This document shows, piece after piece, positions 1 to 6,316 of a DNA stretch of 12,600 nt. The DNA is taken from the NCBI GenBank assembly GCA_037190665.1, contig JBBCJT010000233.1, positions 1 through 12,600 of the forward strand. The letters are read 5' to 3'. This stretch comes from JBBCJT01 sp037190665. GTDB lineage: Bacteria > Pseudomonadota > Alphaproteobacteria > Acetobacterales > Acetobacteraceae. The notes beneath the pieces are model-generated. The model was given only the letters and a program-made list of their open reading frames with translations, had not been told where the DNA came from and made no database searches. Position 1 is the stretch's first letter. The number at the start of each line of letters is the position of its first letter. A program made the position numbers and the translations under genes.

Positions 1-2
1 CG

Positions 3-26
3 ACCGACCTGCTCAAGCCTTCCTAA
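3..26 (+). CDS. Possible 3' end of an upstream plus-strand gene (partial)
   Basis: The first bases can be read on the plus strand as Thr-Asp-Leu-Leu-Lys-Pro-Ser followed by TAA at 24-26. This would be the tail of a gene starting outside the window and converging on typA. Only seven residues are visible, so no product can be named and the reading may be chance. The hairpin repeat that starts at 39 would suit the space between two convergent genes. Confidence 0.25.
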   Translation, partial: TDLLKPS

Positions 27-38
27 GGAATCGCGGGT

Positions 39-106
39 CCAGGGGGCCGTGCCCCCTGGTGGGGTGAAGGGGCAAAGCCCCTTCCGGGGCTCGGGGCAGC
101 GCCCCG
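39..106. repeat. Three-hairpin GC-rich intergenic repeat downstream of typA
   Basis: Three perfect inverted repeats follow one another, each with a three-base loop: a 9-bp stem at 39-47/51-59 (loop CGT), an 8-bp stem at 66-73/77-84 (loop AAA) and a 6-bp stem at 92-97/101-106 (loop AGC). The element ends 8 bp beyond the typA stop codon. Its style resembles the dispersed palindromic intergenic repeats of high-GC alphaproteobacteria. It could also end typA transcription, although no U-tract follows on either strand. That it is a repeat family is inference from its form, since only one copy is in the window. Confidence 0.6.
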
Positions 107-114
107 CGCTTGCC

Positions 115-1944
115 TTACGCCGCCTCGCTCTCCGACGACCGCTCCGCCCGCTTGCGCGCATGCGGGTCGAGGTGACGCTTGCGCAGACGCACCGCGCCCG
201 GCGTCACCTCCACCAGCTCGTCGTCCTCGATATAGGCGATCGCCTGCTCCAGGCTCATCCGCCGCGGCGGCACCAGCAGCATCGCGTCCTCCTTGCCGGC
301 GGCACGCACGTTGCTGAGCTTCTTCTCCTTGATCGGATTGATCTCGAGGTCCGACTGCTTGGCGTGCTCGCCCAGGATCATGCCCACGTAGACCTTCTCG
401 CCGGGGCTGACGAACATCGCGCCGCGGTCCTGCAGGTAGAACAGCGCATAGTGCACCGCCTCCCCGTCGGCGGACGAGATCAGCGAGCCGTTGCGGCGGC
501 CCTCGATGGCCCCGGCCCAGGGCGCGTAGCCGTGGAATAGCCGGTTCATGATGCCGGTGCCGCGCGTGTCGGTCAGGAACTCGCCGTGGTAACCGATCAG
601 CCCGCGGCTCGGGATCAGGAAGGTGAGCCGCACCTTGCCGCCGCCGGAGGGCCGCATGTCCTGCAGCACGCCCTTGCGCTGCGACATCTTCTCGACCACC
701 ACGCCCGAGTAGGGCTCGTCCACGTCGACCAGCGCTTCCTCGAACGGCTCCTCGCGGGCGCCGGTCTCGGCGTTCTCGCGGGTCAGCACGCGCGGGCGGC
801 CGATGGTCAGCTCGAAGCCCTCGCGGCGCATCGTCTCGATCAGCACGCCGAGCTGCAGTTCGCCGCGGCCGGCCACCTCGAAGGCGTCCGCCTCGGCGCT
901 GTCGGACACGCGGATGGCGACGTTGCCCTCGGCCTCGCGGAACAGGCGGTCGCGGATCTGCCGGGACGTGACCTTCTTGCCCTCGCGGCCACCCAAAGGG
1001 CCGTCGTTGATGCGGAAGGTCATCGCGAGCGTCGGCGGATCGACCGGGATCGCCGGCAGCGCCGCCGTCACCTCGGTCGCGCAGACGGTTTCCGGCACCG
1101 TGCCTTCGGACAGGCCCGCGATGGCGACGATGTCGCCGGCCTCGGCCTCCTCCACCGGCACGCGGTCCAGCCCGCGGAAGGACAGCAGCTTGGTCAGCCG
1201 CCCGGTCTCCACCACCGACCCGTCGGGGCGCAGGACCTTTAGCGGCATGTTCACCTTCGCGCGCCCCTGCTCGACCCGCCCGGTCAGCACGCGGCCGAGG
1301 TAGTTGTCGTAGTCGAGGATGGAGGCGACCATCGCGAACGGCGCCTCCGCATCCAGGTTCGGCGGCGGGACGTGGCGCAGGATCAGGTCGAACAGCGCCG
1401 AGAGGTCCTTGCGGGGGCCTTCCAGCGACGTATCCGCCCAGCCCTGCCGGCCGGATGCGTAGAGCATCGGGAAATCGAGCTGGTCGTCGTTCGCGCCCAG
1501 GGCGGCGAACAGGTCGAAGACCTCGTTGTGGACCTCGTCCGGCCGCGCGTCGCCGCGGTCGACCTTGTTGACCACCACGATCGGCCGCAGCCCGCGCGCG
1601 AGCGCCTTGCCGACCACGAACTTGGTCTGCGGCAGCACGCTCTCGGCCGCGTCGACCAGCACCACCGCGCCGTCGACCATGCCGAGGATGCGCTCCACCT
1701 CGCCGCCGAAATCGGCGTGGCCGGGCGTGTCGATGATGTTGATCCGCGTGTCCTTCCAGACCACGGAGGTGCACTTGGCGAGGATGGTGATGCCCCGCTC
1801 GCGCTCCAGGTCGTTCCGGTCCATGGCGCGCTCCGCCACCGCCTGGTGCTCGCGGAAGGCGCCGGACTGGCGGAGAAGCTGGTCAACAAGGGTGGTCTTG
1901 CCATGATCGACGTGCGCGATGATGGCGACGTTGCGGATGTCCAT
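115..1944 (-). CDS. typA: Translational GTPase TypA/BipA
   Basis: A ribosome-associated translational GTPase of the EF-G/LepA superfamily, linked in other bacteria to 50S assembly and to growth under cold or other stress. The 609-residue product has the usual family length. The GTPase motifs are all visible: G1 AHVDHGKT at residues 10-17, the switch I sequence RGITI at 50-54, G3 DTPGH at 72-76 and G4 NKVD at 126-129. EF-G-like domains and the BipA-specific C-terminal region follow, with a basic, Arg/Lys-rich last 25 residues. The ATG at 1944 is chosen because MDIRNVAIIAHVDHGK matches the near-universal N-terminus of the family; the frame stays open to an ATG at 1995 inside a U-tract, which is rejected. 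No Shine-Dalgarno sequence is visible, and an 8-bp inverted repeat abuts the start. A terminator-like hairpin separates it from the minus-strand gene upstream, so it probably has its own promoter. Confidence 0.97.
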   Translation of the reverse strand: MDIRNVAIIAHVDHGKTTLVDQLLRQSGAFREHQAVAERAMDRNDLERERGITILAKCTSVVWKDTRINIIDTPGHADFGGEVERILGMVDGAVVLVDAAESVLPQTKFVVGKALARGLRPIVVVNKVDRGDARPDEVHNEVFDLFAALGANDDQLDFPMLYASGRQGWADTSLEGPRKDLSALFDLILRHVPPPNLDAEAPFAMVASILDYDNYLGRVLTGRVEQGRAKVNMPLKVLRPDGSVVETGRLTKLLSFRGLDRVPVEEAEAGDIVAIAGLSEGTVPETVCATEVTAALPAIPVDPPTLAMTFRINDGPLGGREGKKVTSRQIRDRLFREAEGNVAIRVSDSAEADAFEVAGRGELQLGVLIETMRREGFELTIGRPRVLTRENAETGAREEPFEEALVDVDEPYSGVVVEKMSQRKGVLQDMRPSGGGKVRLTFLIPSRGLIGYHGEFLTDTRGTGIMNRLFHGYAPWAGAIEGRRNGSLISSADGEAVHYALFYLQDRGAMFVSPGEKVYVGMILGEHAKQSDLEINPIKEKKLSNVRAAGKEDAMLLVPPRRMSLEQAIAYIEDDELVEVTPGAVRLRKRHLDPHARKRAERSSESEAA

Positions 1945-1945
1945 G

Positions 1946-1981
1946 CGTATGTGCGGGTCGTTGCTGCGGTGCACACATACG
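1946..1981 (-). promoter_or_regulatory. Inverted repeat immediately upstream of the typA start
   Basis: CGTATGTG at 1946-1953 and CACATACG at 1974-1981 are perfect 8-bp inverted arms separated by 20 bases. The inner edge lies one base from the typA ATG, so the region that should hold the ribosome binding site is within one arm. It may be a 5'-UTR hairpin that controls translation, or an operator over the promoter. A chance repeat cannot be excluded. Confidence 0.35.
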
Positions 1982-1993
1982 GATGCGGGGCGC

Positions 1994-2033
1994 AAAAAGC
2001 GAGGACGGACCGACGCGTGAGGCCGGACCGTCC
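1994..2033 (-). terminator. Probable intrinsic terminator after the 2076-2591 gene
   Basis: Read on the minus strand, arms at 2025-2033 and 2003-2011 form a 9-bp stem with one internal mismatch and a 13-base loop. Four bases later comes a run of five U (1998-1994). This is a reasonable rho-independent terminator for the exported-protein gene, and it would insulate typA from it. The mismatch and the short U-tract keep it from being certain. Confidence 0.55.
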
Positions 2034-2044
2034 CCTGCTTGTGA

Positions 2045-2066
2045 AGCGGGGCTCGCCGGCCCCGCT
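2045..2066. repeat. Perfect 8-bp hairpin just past the stop of the 2076-2591 gene
   Basis: AGCGGGGC (2045-2052) and GCCCCGCT (2059-2066) are perfect inverted arms around the loop TCGCCG. It lies 9 bp beyond the minus-strand stop codon and precedes the U-tract terminator. No U-run follows it directly, so it may stabilise the transcript 3' end or be the first half of a two-hairpin terminator. Confidence 0.4.
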
Positions 2067-2075
2067 CCTGCTCCC

Positions 2076-2591
2076 CTAGTTGATCTGCCTGACGCTGGGC
2101 GGCAGCGGCGGGGCCGCGGGCGGCCCGGACGGCATCGGCTGGGTGCCCGGGGTGCCGCTGGTCGCCGGTTCCACCCCCGCCTCGATCAGGCGGATCGCCG
2201 AGGCGATATGCGCGCGCGCCTGGGGCACGTTGCGGCTGACCAGCGCGGCCCGTGCGGCGGAGGTTTCCGTCAGCACCGGGTCGGACGCCGCGCTGCCGGC
2301 CTGGGTGGCGAGCACGGTGCGGGTGAGTGCACGGGTCTCCGCCTCCTCGATCGCGTCGCGGCCGCGGAGCAGGCGCCCGGCGGCGAGCTCGCTGTCCGCG
2401 CGGCGCAGCAGGGAGAGCGCATCCATCGCACCGCGGGCGTTCTCCTGCCGGGATTGCTGGATCATCCGCTGCGTGTCGGGGTTCGGCCGCGGGGCGGGCG
2501 CGACCGGGGCCGGCGGGTTGGGCGCGAGCGTCTGCGCCATGGCCGGGGCAGCGCCGAGCAAGATGGCAGTCAGCAGGACGGGTGTGCGCAT
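2076..2591 (-). CDS. Exported helical protein of unknown function
   Basis: A 171-residue protein with a clear Sec signal peptide: MRTP, a hydrophobic core at about residues 5-17, and a probable signal peptidase I site after Ala-Met-Ala at 17-19. The mature protein therefore sits in the periplasm or outside the cell. A Pro/Ala-rich linker (about 22-38) leads to an Ala/Arg-rich, probably helical central part (about 40-140) and a Pro-rich tail. The protein was not recognised as a named family. The centre, with sequences such as RGAMDALSLLRRADSELAAGR, looks like a helical-bundle or TPR-like scaffold. A second ATG lies two codons upstream at 2597, but the AGGAG motif is 7 bp from the 2591 ATG and only 1 bp from the 2597 one, so 2591 is preferred. 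It is divergent from the radical SAM cassette and followed by a terminator-like hairpin. Confidence 0.8.
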   Translation of the reverse strand: MRTPVLLTAILLGAAPAMAQTLAPNPPAPVAPAPRPNPDTQRMIQQSRQENARGAMDALSLLRRADSELAAGRLLRGRDAIEEAETRALTRTVLATQAGSAASDPVLTETSAARAALVSRNVPQARAHIASAIRLIEAGVEPATSGTPGTQPMPSGPPAAPPLPPSVRQIN

Positions 2592-2732
2592 CGGCATTCT
2601 CCTCTCGCGATCCTCGGGGACAAACGATGCTGCACAGGTCCAGTTCCCTCCGCGTGTGCGGGTGGAGGCGAGGAATCGACTACTTTCGGTTGAATACCGC
2701 CGCCGATTACTAGCCCTGCTGGTGTTTGTATA

Positions 2733-2751
2733 TGTTGCGCAACAATATTGT
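2733..2751. promoter_or_regulatory. Two overlapping palindromes upstream of the radical SAM cassette
   Basis: TGTTGCGCAACA (2733-2744) is a perfect 12-bp palindrome, and ACAATATTGT (2742-2751) is a perfect 10-bp palindrome sharing its last three bases. They lie 32-50 bp before the cassette's first ATG, in a stretch much richer in A+T than anything around it. This is where an operator or promoter would be expected. A TATATG at 2729-2734 could be a -10 element, but its -35 partner is weak, so no promoter is claimed. Confidence 0.4.
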
Positions 2752-2783
2752 CACGCGCGAGGCTGAATGCGTCGGGAGGCTCA

Positions 2784-3914
2784 ATGACAACCCACGCACC
2801 GCAGATCGCGCAGGCGCCACGCCCGCCTGCCGTTCGCCGACTTGTGAAGCACGCCTACTACGAAGCCCGCCGGGCACATCACGCGATCGCCGATATCTGG
2901 CCCGGCGTGATCCGCCCCCACCCGCGCCAGATCACCATCGCCATCACCGCCGACTGCAACCTCCGCTGCCAGGGGTGCCGCTACGGGCGTGACTTCATGG
3001 CGGGCGAACGCCTGTCGCTATCGACCGTCCGCGACGTGATCGACGACGCGGCGGCCGGCGGGGTCGGCAAGGTGCGCTTCTACGGCGGCGAGCCGCTGCT
3101 GCATCCGGACCTGCCCGCCATGGTCGCACACGCGACCCGTCGCGAGCTCGGCACCTACATCACGACCAACGGCACGCATCTCGGGCCGAAGATCCGGCCG
3201 CTCTATGAAGCCGGGCTCAGGCTGGCGACGATCGGCTTCTACGGCATCGACGATGCCTACGAGGCGCACACGCAACGCAGGGGACACTTCCAGCGTCTCG
3301 AACGAAGCCTGCAGACGGTGCGTGAGACATACGGCCGCGACTTCGCACTGCAGCTCAACTTCGTGGTCATGCGCGCAAGCTGCAGCGCCGAGGCCCTCGA
3401 TGCCGCATGGGCATTCGCGCAGCGGTTCGACATGTATTTCCACCTCGATCTCGCGGGGCCGAACATCCCGTTCTTCGATGCGGGGCCGCAGGCCGGCGTG
3501 TCGCTGCGGGAGGAGGACCGGCAGGCCGCCGAGGCGCTGGCGTGCCGCATGCTGCAGCTCAAGCACAGCGATCCGGGCCGCTTCCTGCATTCGGAACAGT
3601 TCATCCGCTCCGTTCCGGACTGGGTCATCGAGGGAACGTCCATGCGCGTGCCCTGCGATGCCTATGAGCTGCTCTGGATCGGCGCGGACGGCAGCCTCCA
3701 GCTCTGCGACACCGCGCTGCCTCTCGGCAATGTCAGGACGCAGCGGCTGCGCGATATCCTGTTCTCCGAAGCCCATGCGCAGGCCGCGCGCGATGCGTTC
3801 CGGCTCAACTGTCCGAACTGCACGTGCTGCGCCGAAACCCGCATCGCGAAGCACGGCGCGTCCTATCGCCGCTACTCCCACAGGCTGGCGGGAGAGAGCG
3901 GCGGCCATGTCTGA
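2784..3914 (+). CDS. Radical SAM protein with SPASM-like C-terminus (first of a tandem pair)
   Basis: A 376-residue radical SAM enzyme, expected to cleave S-adenosylmethionine at a [4Fe-4S] cluster and start radical chemistry on an unknown substrate. The cluster motif CNLRCQGC places Cys58, Cys62 and Cys65; the SAM-binding GGEP is at 101-104, and TTNGT at 127-131 belongs to the TIM-barrel core. The C-terminal part has Cys291 and Cys308 in a CX11GX4C arrangement, as in SPASM domains, then Cys343, 346, 348 and 349 in a compact CPNCTCC cluster, so an auxiliary Fe-S cluster is likely. ATG 2784 is chosen for the GGGAGG motif at 2774-2779; an in-frame TTG at 2748 lies inside a palindrome and is rejected. 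The 3' end overlaps the next gene by 8 bp. HpnH-like or peptide-modifying roles cannot be told apart by eye. Confidence 0.92.
   Translation: MTTHAPQIAQAPRPPAVRRLVKHAYYEARRAHHAIADIWPGVIRPHPRQITIAITADCNLRCQGCRYGRDFMAGERLSLSTVRDVIDDAAAGGVGKVRFYGGEPLLHPDLPAMVAHATRRELGTYITTNGTHLGPKIRPLYEAGLRLATIGFYGIDDAYEAHTQRRGHFQRLERSLQTVRETYGRDFALQLNFVVMRASCSAEALDAAWAFAQRFDMYFHLDLAGPNIPFFDAGPQAGVSLREEDRQAAEALACRMLQLKHSDPGRFLHSEQFIRSVPDWVIEGTSMRVPCDAYELLWIGADGSLQLCDTALPLGNVRTQRLRDILFSEAHAQAARDAFRLNCPNCTCCAETRIAKHGASYRRYSHRLAGESGGHV
3780..3821 (+). repeat. Near-identical 42-bp tract, copy 1 (inside first radical SAM gene)
   Basis: This tract encodes QAARDAFRLNCPNC and matches 4954-4995 at 40 of 42 bases; both differences are synonymous. 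It covers the end of the helical segment and the first two cysteines of the auxiliary-cluster motif. Confidence 0.75.
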
Positions 3915-5073
3915 TCATTCCATCGTCGCCACGCCCCCTTCGCTTCGCCGCGTCGCGGATGCGGTGCGCAATGCCATCCGGCTGAACGTCCACGACAGGC
4001 CCATCGCCAAGCGCCTGCTGAAGCGGGTGGAGCTGGGCGCGAGCCTTGCCGGCCAGAGTGCCGCGCGCCTCGCGCCATCTCTCATCACCGCACGCCCGCG
4101 ACGCATCACCATCGCGATCACCGCGCACTGCAACCTGCGTTGCATCGGCTGCCGTTATGGCCGCGACTTCATGACCGGCGAGCAGCTCACGCTGCGCGAG
4201 GTGACGGACATGCTGGACGATGCCCGCGCGGGCGGCATCGAGCTGGTGCGGCTCTATGGCGGCGAACCGTTGCTGCACCGCGACCTGCCGGCGATGGTGC
4301 GCCATTCCGTGGGCCTTGGCCTTGCGACCTACGTGACGACCAACGGGACGCTGCTGAAGCAGAAGATCGACGCGCTCTACGATGCCGGCCTGCGCAACAT
4401 CACGATCGGTTTCTACGGCACGGGCGTTTCGTATGACGAGTACGTCCAGCGGCATGATCGCTACCGACGCCTCATCGAGGGGCTGGATTATCTGCGCAGC
4501 CGGTATCCGTCGGATCTCTCGCTGCAGCTCAATTACCTGATCAGCCGACGCAGCCACTCGCTGGAAGCATTGCGTGCGGGCTGGGATCTCGCCTGCCGCT
4601 ACGACATGAGCTTCCACACCGACCTCGTCCACTACTCGCTGCCGTACTTCACCGATGGCACGGAGGGCGATCTGCAGTTCCGTGAGTCCGATCGTCCCGC
4701 GCTCATCGCGTTCGTGCATGCCCTCGCCGCATTGAAGCGCGAGCATCCGGCGCGGGTTCGCGAAAACCTCGAAAGCATCCACTCGATCCCCGACTGGCTG
4801 CTGAAGGGACCGGACATGCGGGTGCCGTGCGATGCCCGCAAGCTGATCTGGGTCGGCGCGAACGGCGATGTGCAGCTCTGCTACGTCACCTTCCCGCTGG
4901 GCAACATCCGGCAGCGACGCCTCGGGCAGATGCTGTTCACCGATCAGCATCACCAGGCCGCGCGCGACGCGTTCCGGCTCAACTGCCCGAACTGCCATTG
5001 CGAGCGCGACAGCCGCATCATGAAAGACCTGCCCAGCCGGCTGCGCTATGCGGCATCACCGGCGGCAGGCTGA
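3907..5073 (+). CDS. Radical SAM protein with SPASM-like C-terminus (second of a tandem pair)
   Basis: A 388-residue paralogue of the preceding gene, aligned along nearly its whole length and about half identical by eye. The radical SAM motif CNLRCIGC gives Cys75, Cys79 and Cys82; GGEP is at 118-121 and TTNGT at 144-148. The C-terminus repeats the CX11GX4C pattern (Cys308, Gly320, Cys325) and ends with Cys360, 363 and 365, one cysteine fewer than its neighbour. The N-terminal 60 residues are basic, probably helical and poorly conserved between the two. ATG 3907 overlaps the upstream stop by 8 bp and has GGGAGAGAG at 3890-3898, so translation is probably coupled. The shared motifs with diverged N-termini and middle segments suggest an old duplication, with the two enzymes either acting together or on related substrates. 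No substrate can be named. Confidence 0.92.
   Translation: MSDHSIVATPPSLRRVADAVRNAIRLNVHDRPIAKRLLKRVELGASLAGQSAARLAPSLITARPRRITIAITAHCNLRCIGCRYGRDFMTGEQLTLREVTDMLDDARAGGIELVRLYGGEPLLHRDLPAMVRHSVGLGLATYVTTNGTLLKQKIDALYDAGLRNITIGFYGTGVSYDEYVQRHDRYRRLIEGLDYLRSRYPSDLSLQLNYLISRRSHSLEALRAGWDLACRYDMSFHTDLVHYSLPYFTDGTEGDLQFRESDRPALIAFVHALAALKREHPARVRENLESIHSIPDWLLKGPDMRVPCDARKLIWVGANGDVQLCYVTFPLGNIRQRRLGQMLFTDQHHQAARDAFRLNCPNCHCERDSRIMKDLPSRLRYAASPAAG
4954..4995 (+). repeat. Near-identical 42-bp tract, copy 2 (inside second radical SAM gene)
   Basis: The second copy of the tract at 3780-3821, with two synonymous changes (GAT to GAC and TGT to TGC). It encodes the same 14 residues and is much closer at the DNA level than the surrounding paralogous sequence. 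Confidence 0.75.
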
Positions 5074-5080
5074 TATCGCC

Positions 5081-6316
5081 ATGTCAGCCCCCGGCGGACC
5101 CGTCATCCATCTGCTGTGGGGTCTCACGATCGGCGGTCTTGAGCGGTCGGCGCTGCGGCTGGCGCGCGCCGGCACAGCCGATGGCGAGGACCATGCGTTG
5201 TGGCTGTACGATACGCCGTTCCGCAACGCCACGCTGGACCTCGACCCCGGGTCGTTGCCGACGCGGTTCCTGTACCGCCGCCCGGGATTCGACTCGGCCC
5301 TGATACTGCGGCTCGCACGTGCCTTCGCGGCGGAACGCCCGTCTGTCGTCCATGCCTATAACGAGACGGCGTTCTGCTACGCCGCGCTCGCGCGCCTCTG
5401 CCTGCCGGCCCGCCGCCCGGCACTGATCGGCACGATCCACACCTGGCCCTCGCATCCGACGAAGCGTGCGCGGCGCCTGACGCGGCTGCTCGCATCCACC
5501 GCATCCGCGATCGCCGTCGTCTCGCACGATCTTGGCCGGCGCCTGTCGCAGGCCGGCTGGATCGGGGACCACATTGTGATCCCGAACGGCATCGACCTGC
5601 AGCACTTCGCGCCGGGCCCGGACGATGGCGGCTGGCACCGGCGCCTCGGCGTTGCGGAAACCGCGCCGCTACTGGTCCATGTGGCGCGGTTCGATCCGGT
5701 GAAGCGGCATGAGGATGTGATCGATGCGGCACATCGCGTCCATGCCGAACGGCCCGACGCGGTCTTCGTCTTCGCGGGTGACGGGCCGCGTCTCGGGCCG
5801 TTGCGGCAGCTCTTCGGGCACCGGCCCTACCTGCGTTTCGTCGGCAACGTCGCCGATCCTGCGCCTCTGTTGCGCGCGGCAAGCGCGTGCCTGCTGGCCT
5901 CCGCAGATGAAGCCGCACCGCAGGCGCTTCTTGAAGCACTTGCCTGCGCCTGCCCGTGCATCGCGACACCGGTCGGGGACATTCCGCACCTGCTGGGCAC
6001 GGACACCGCGACCGCTTCGGGACTCGCCGTGCCGGTGGGCGACAGCGCCGCGCTCGCGGCCGCGATCCTCGCCGTGCTCGGAACGCCCGCACTGCGCGCG
6101 CAACTCTCCGACAACGGCCCGCCCCGCGCGCAGCTGTATTCCGCGCAGCAGGAGCGGGACGCCTATCGCGCGCTCTACGCCGCGCCCGCCAGCAGCGCCC
6201 GCGCCGGCCGCGCGCCCATCTGCGAGATCGCCACCGCCGCCGCCCTGCTGCCCAGCGCCCCGCATGCGGCGAGCCCTTCGCCGCGCGCCCAGGCGGTGAG
6301 GAACCCGGCCGCGTAG
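5081..6316 (+). CDS. GT4-type glycosyltransferase with an extended C-terminal tail
   Basis: A 411-residue cytosolic GT-B fold retaining glycosyltransferase of the GT4 type, which would transfer a sugar from an activated donor to a glycan or lipid acceptor. The N-terminal domain has the GGLER acceptor-side loop at 18-22, as in PEP-CTERM-associated and capsular transferases. The donor-side domain has VVSHDLGRRL at 147-156, IPNGID at 167-172, VARFDPVKRHEDVI at 201-214 and the EX7E pair Glu277/Glu285. The recognisable fold ends near residue 366. The last 47 residues are Ala/Pro/Ser/Arg-rich and are encoded entirely opposite the 3' end of the adenosine-kinase gene, so they may be fortuitous read-on after loss of an earlier stop. 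ATG 5081 lies 8 bp past the second radical SAM stop, consistent with one operon; the ribosome binding site is weak. Confidence 0.88.
   Translation: MSAPGGPVIHLLWGLTIGGLERSALRLARAGTADGEDHALWLYDTPFRNATLDLDPGSLPTRFLYRRPGFDSALILRLARAFAAERPSVVHAYNETAFCYAALARLCLPARRPALIGTIHTWPSHPTKRARRLTRLLASTASAIAVVSHDLGRRLSQAGWIGDHIVIPNGIDLQHFAPGPDDGGWHRRLGVAETAPLLVHVARFDPVKRHEDVIDAAHRVHAERPDAVFVFAGDGPRLGPLRQLFGHRPYLRFVGNVADPAPLLRAASACLLASADEAAPQALLEALACACPCIATPVGDIPHLLGTDTATASGLAVPVGDSAALAAAILAVLGTPALRAQLSDNGPPRAQLYSAQQERDAYRALYAAPASSARAGRAPICEIATAAALLPSAPHAASPSPRAQAVRNPAA

Noticed and set aside
23..1774. Long open frames on both strands across typA, including a minus-strand frame of 583 codons
   Set aside because: They are Arg/Ala/Gly-rich shadow frames caused by high G+C; typA has unmistakable GTPase motifs in its own frame.
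2748..2783. Upstream TTG start for the first radical SAM gene
   Set aside because: It lies within the second palindrome and has no ribosome binding site; ATG 2784 has GGGAGG just upstream.
2726..2992. An 88-codon frame at the start of the cassette as a possible RiPP precursor peptide
   Set aside because: It overlaps the radical SAM gene over most of its length, has the Pro/Arg-rich composition of a shadow frame, and has no ribosome binding site or leader-like region.
3018..4998. Large antisense frames opposite the two radical SAM genes
   Set aside because: They show no recognisable domain, and their composition matches out-of-frame translation of the plus-strand genes.
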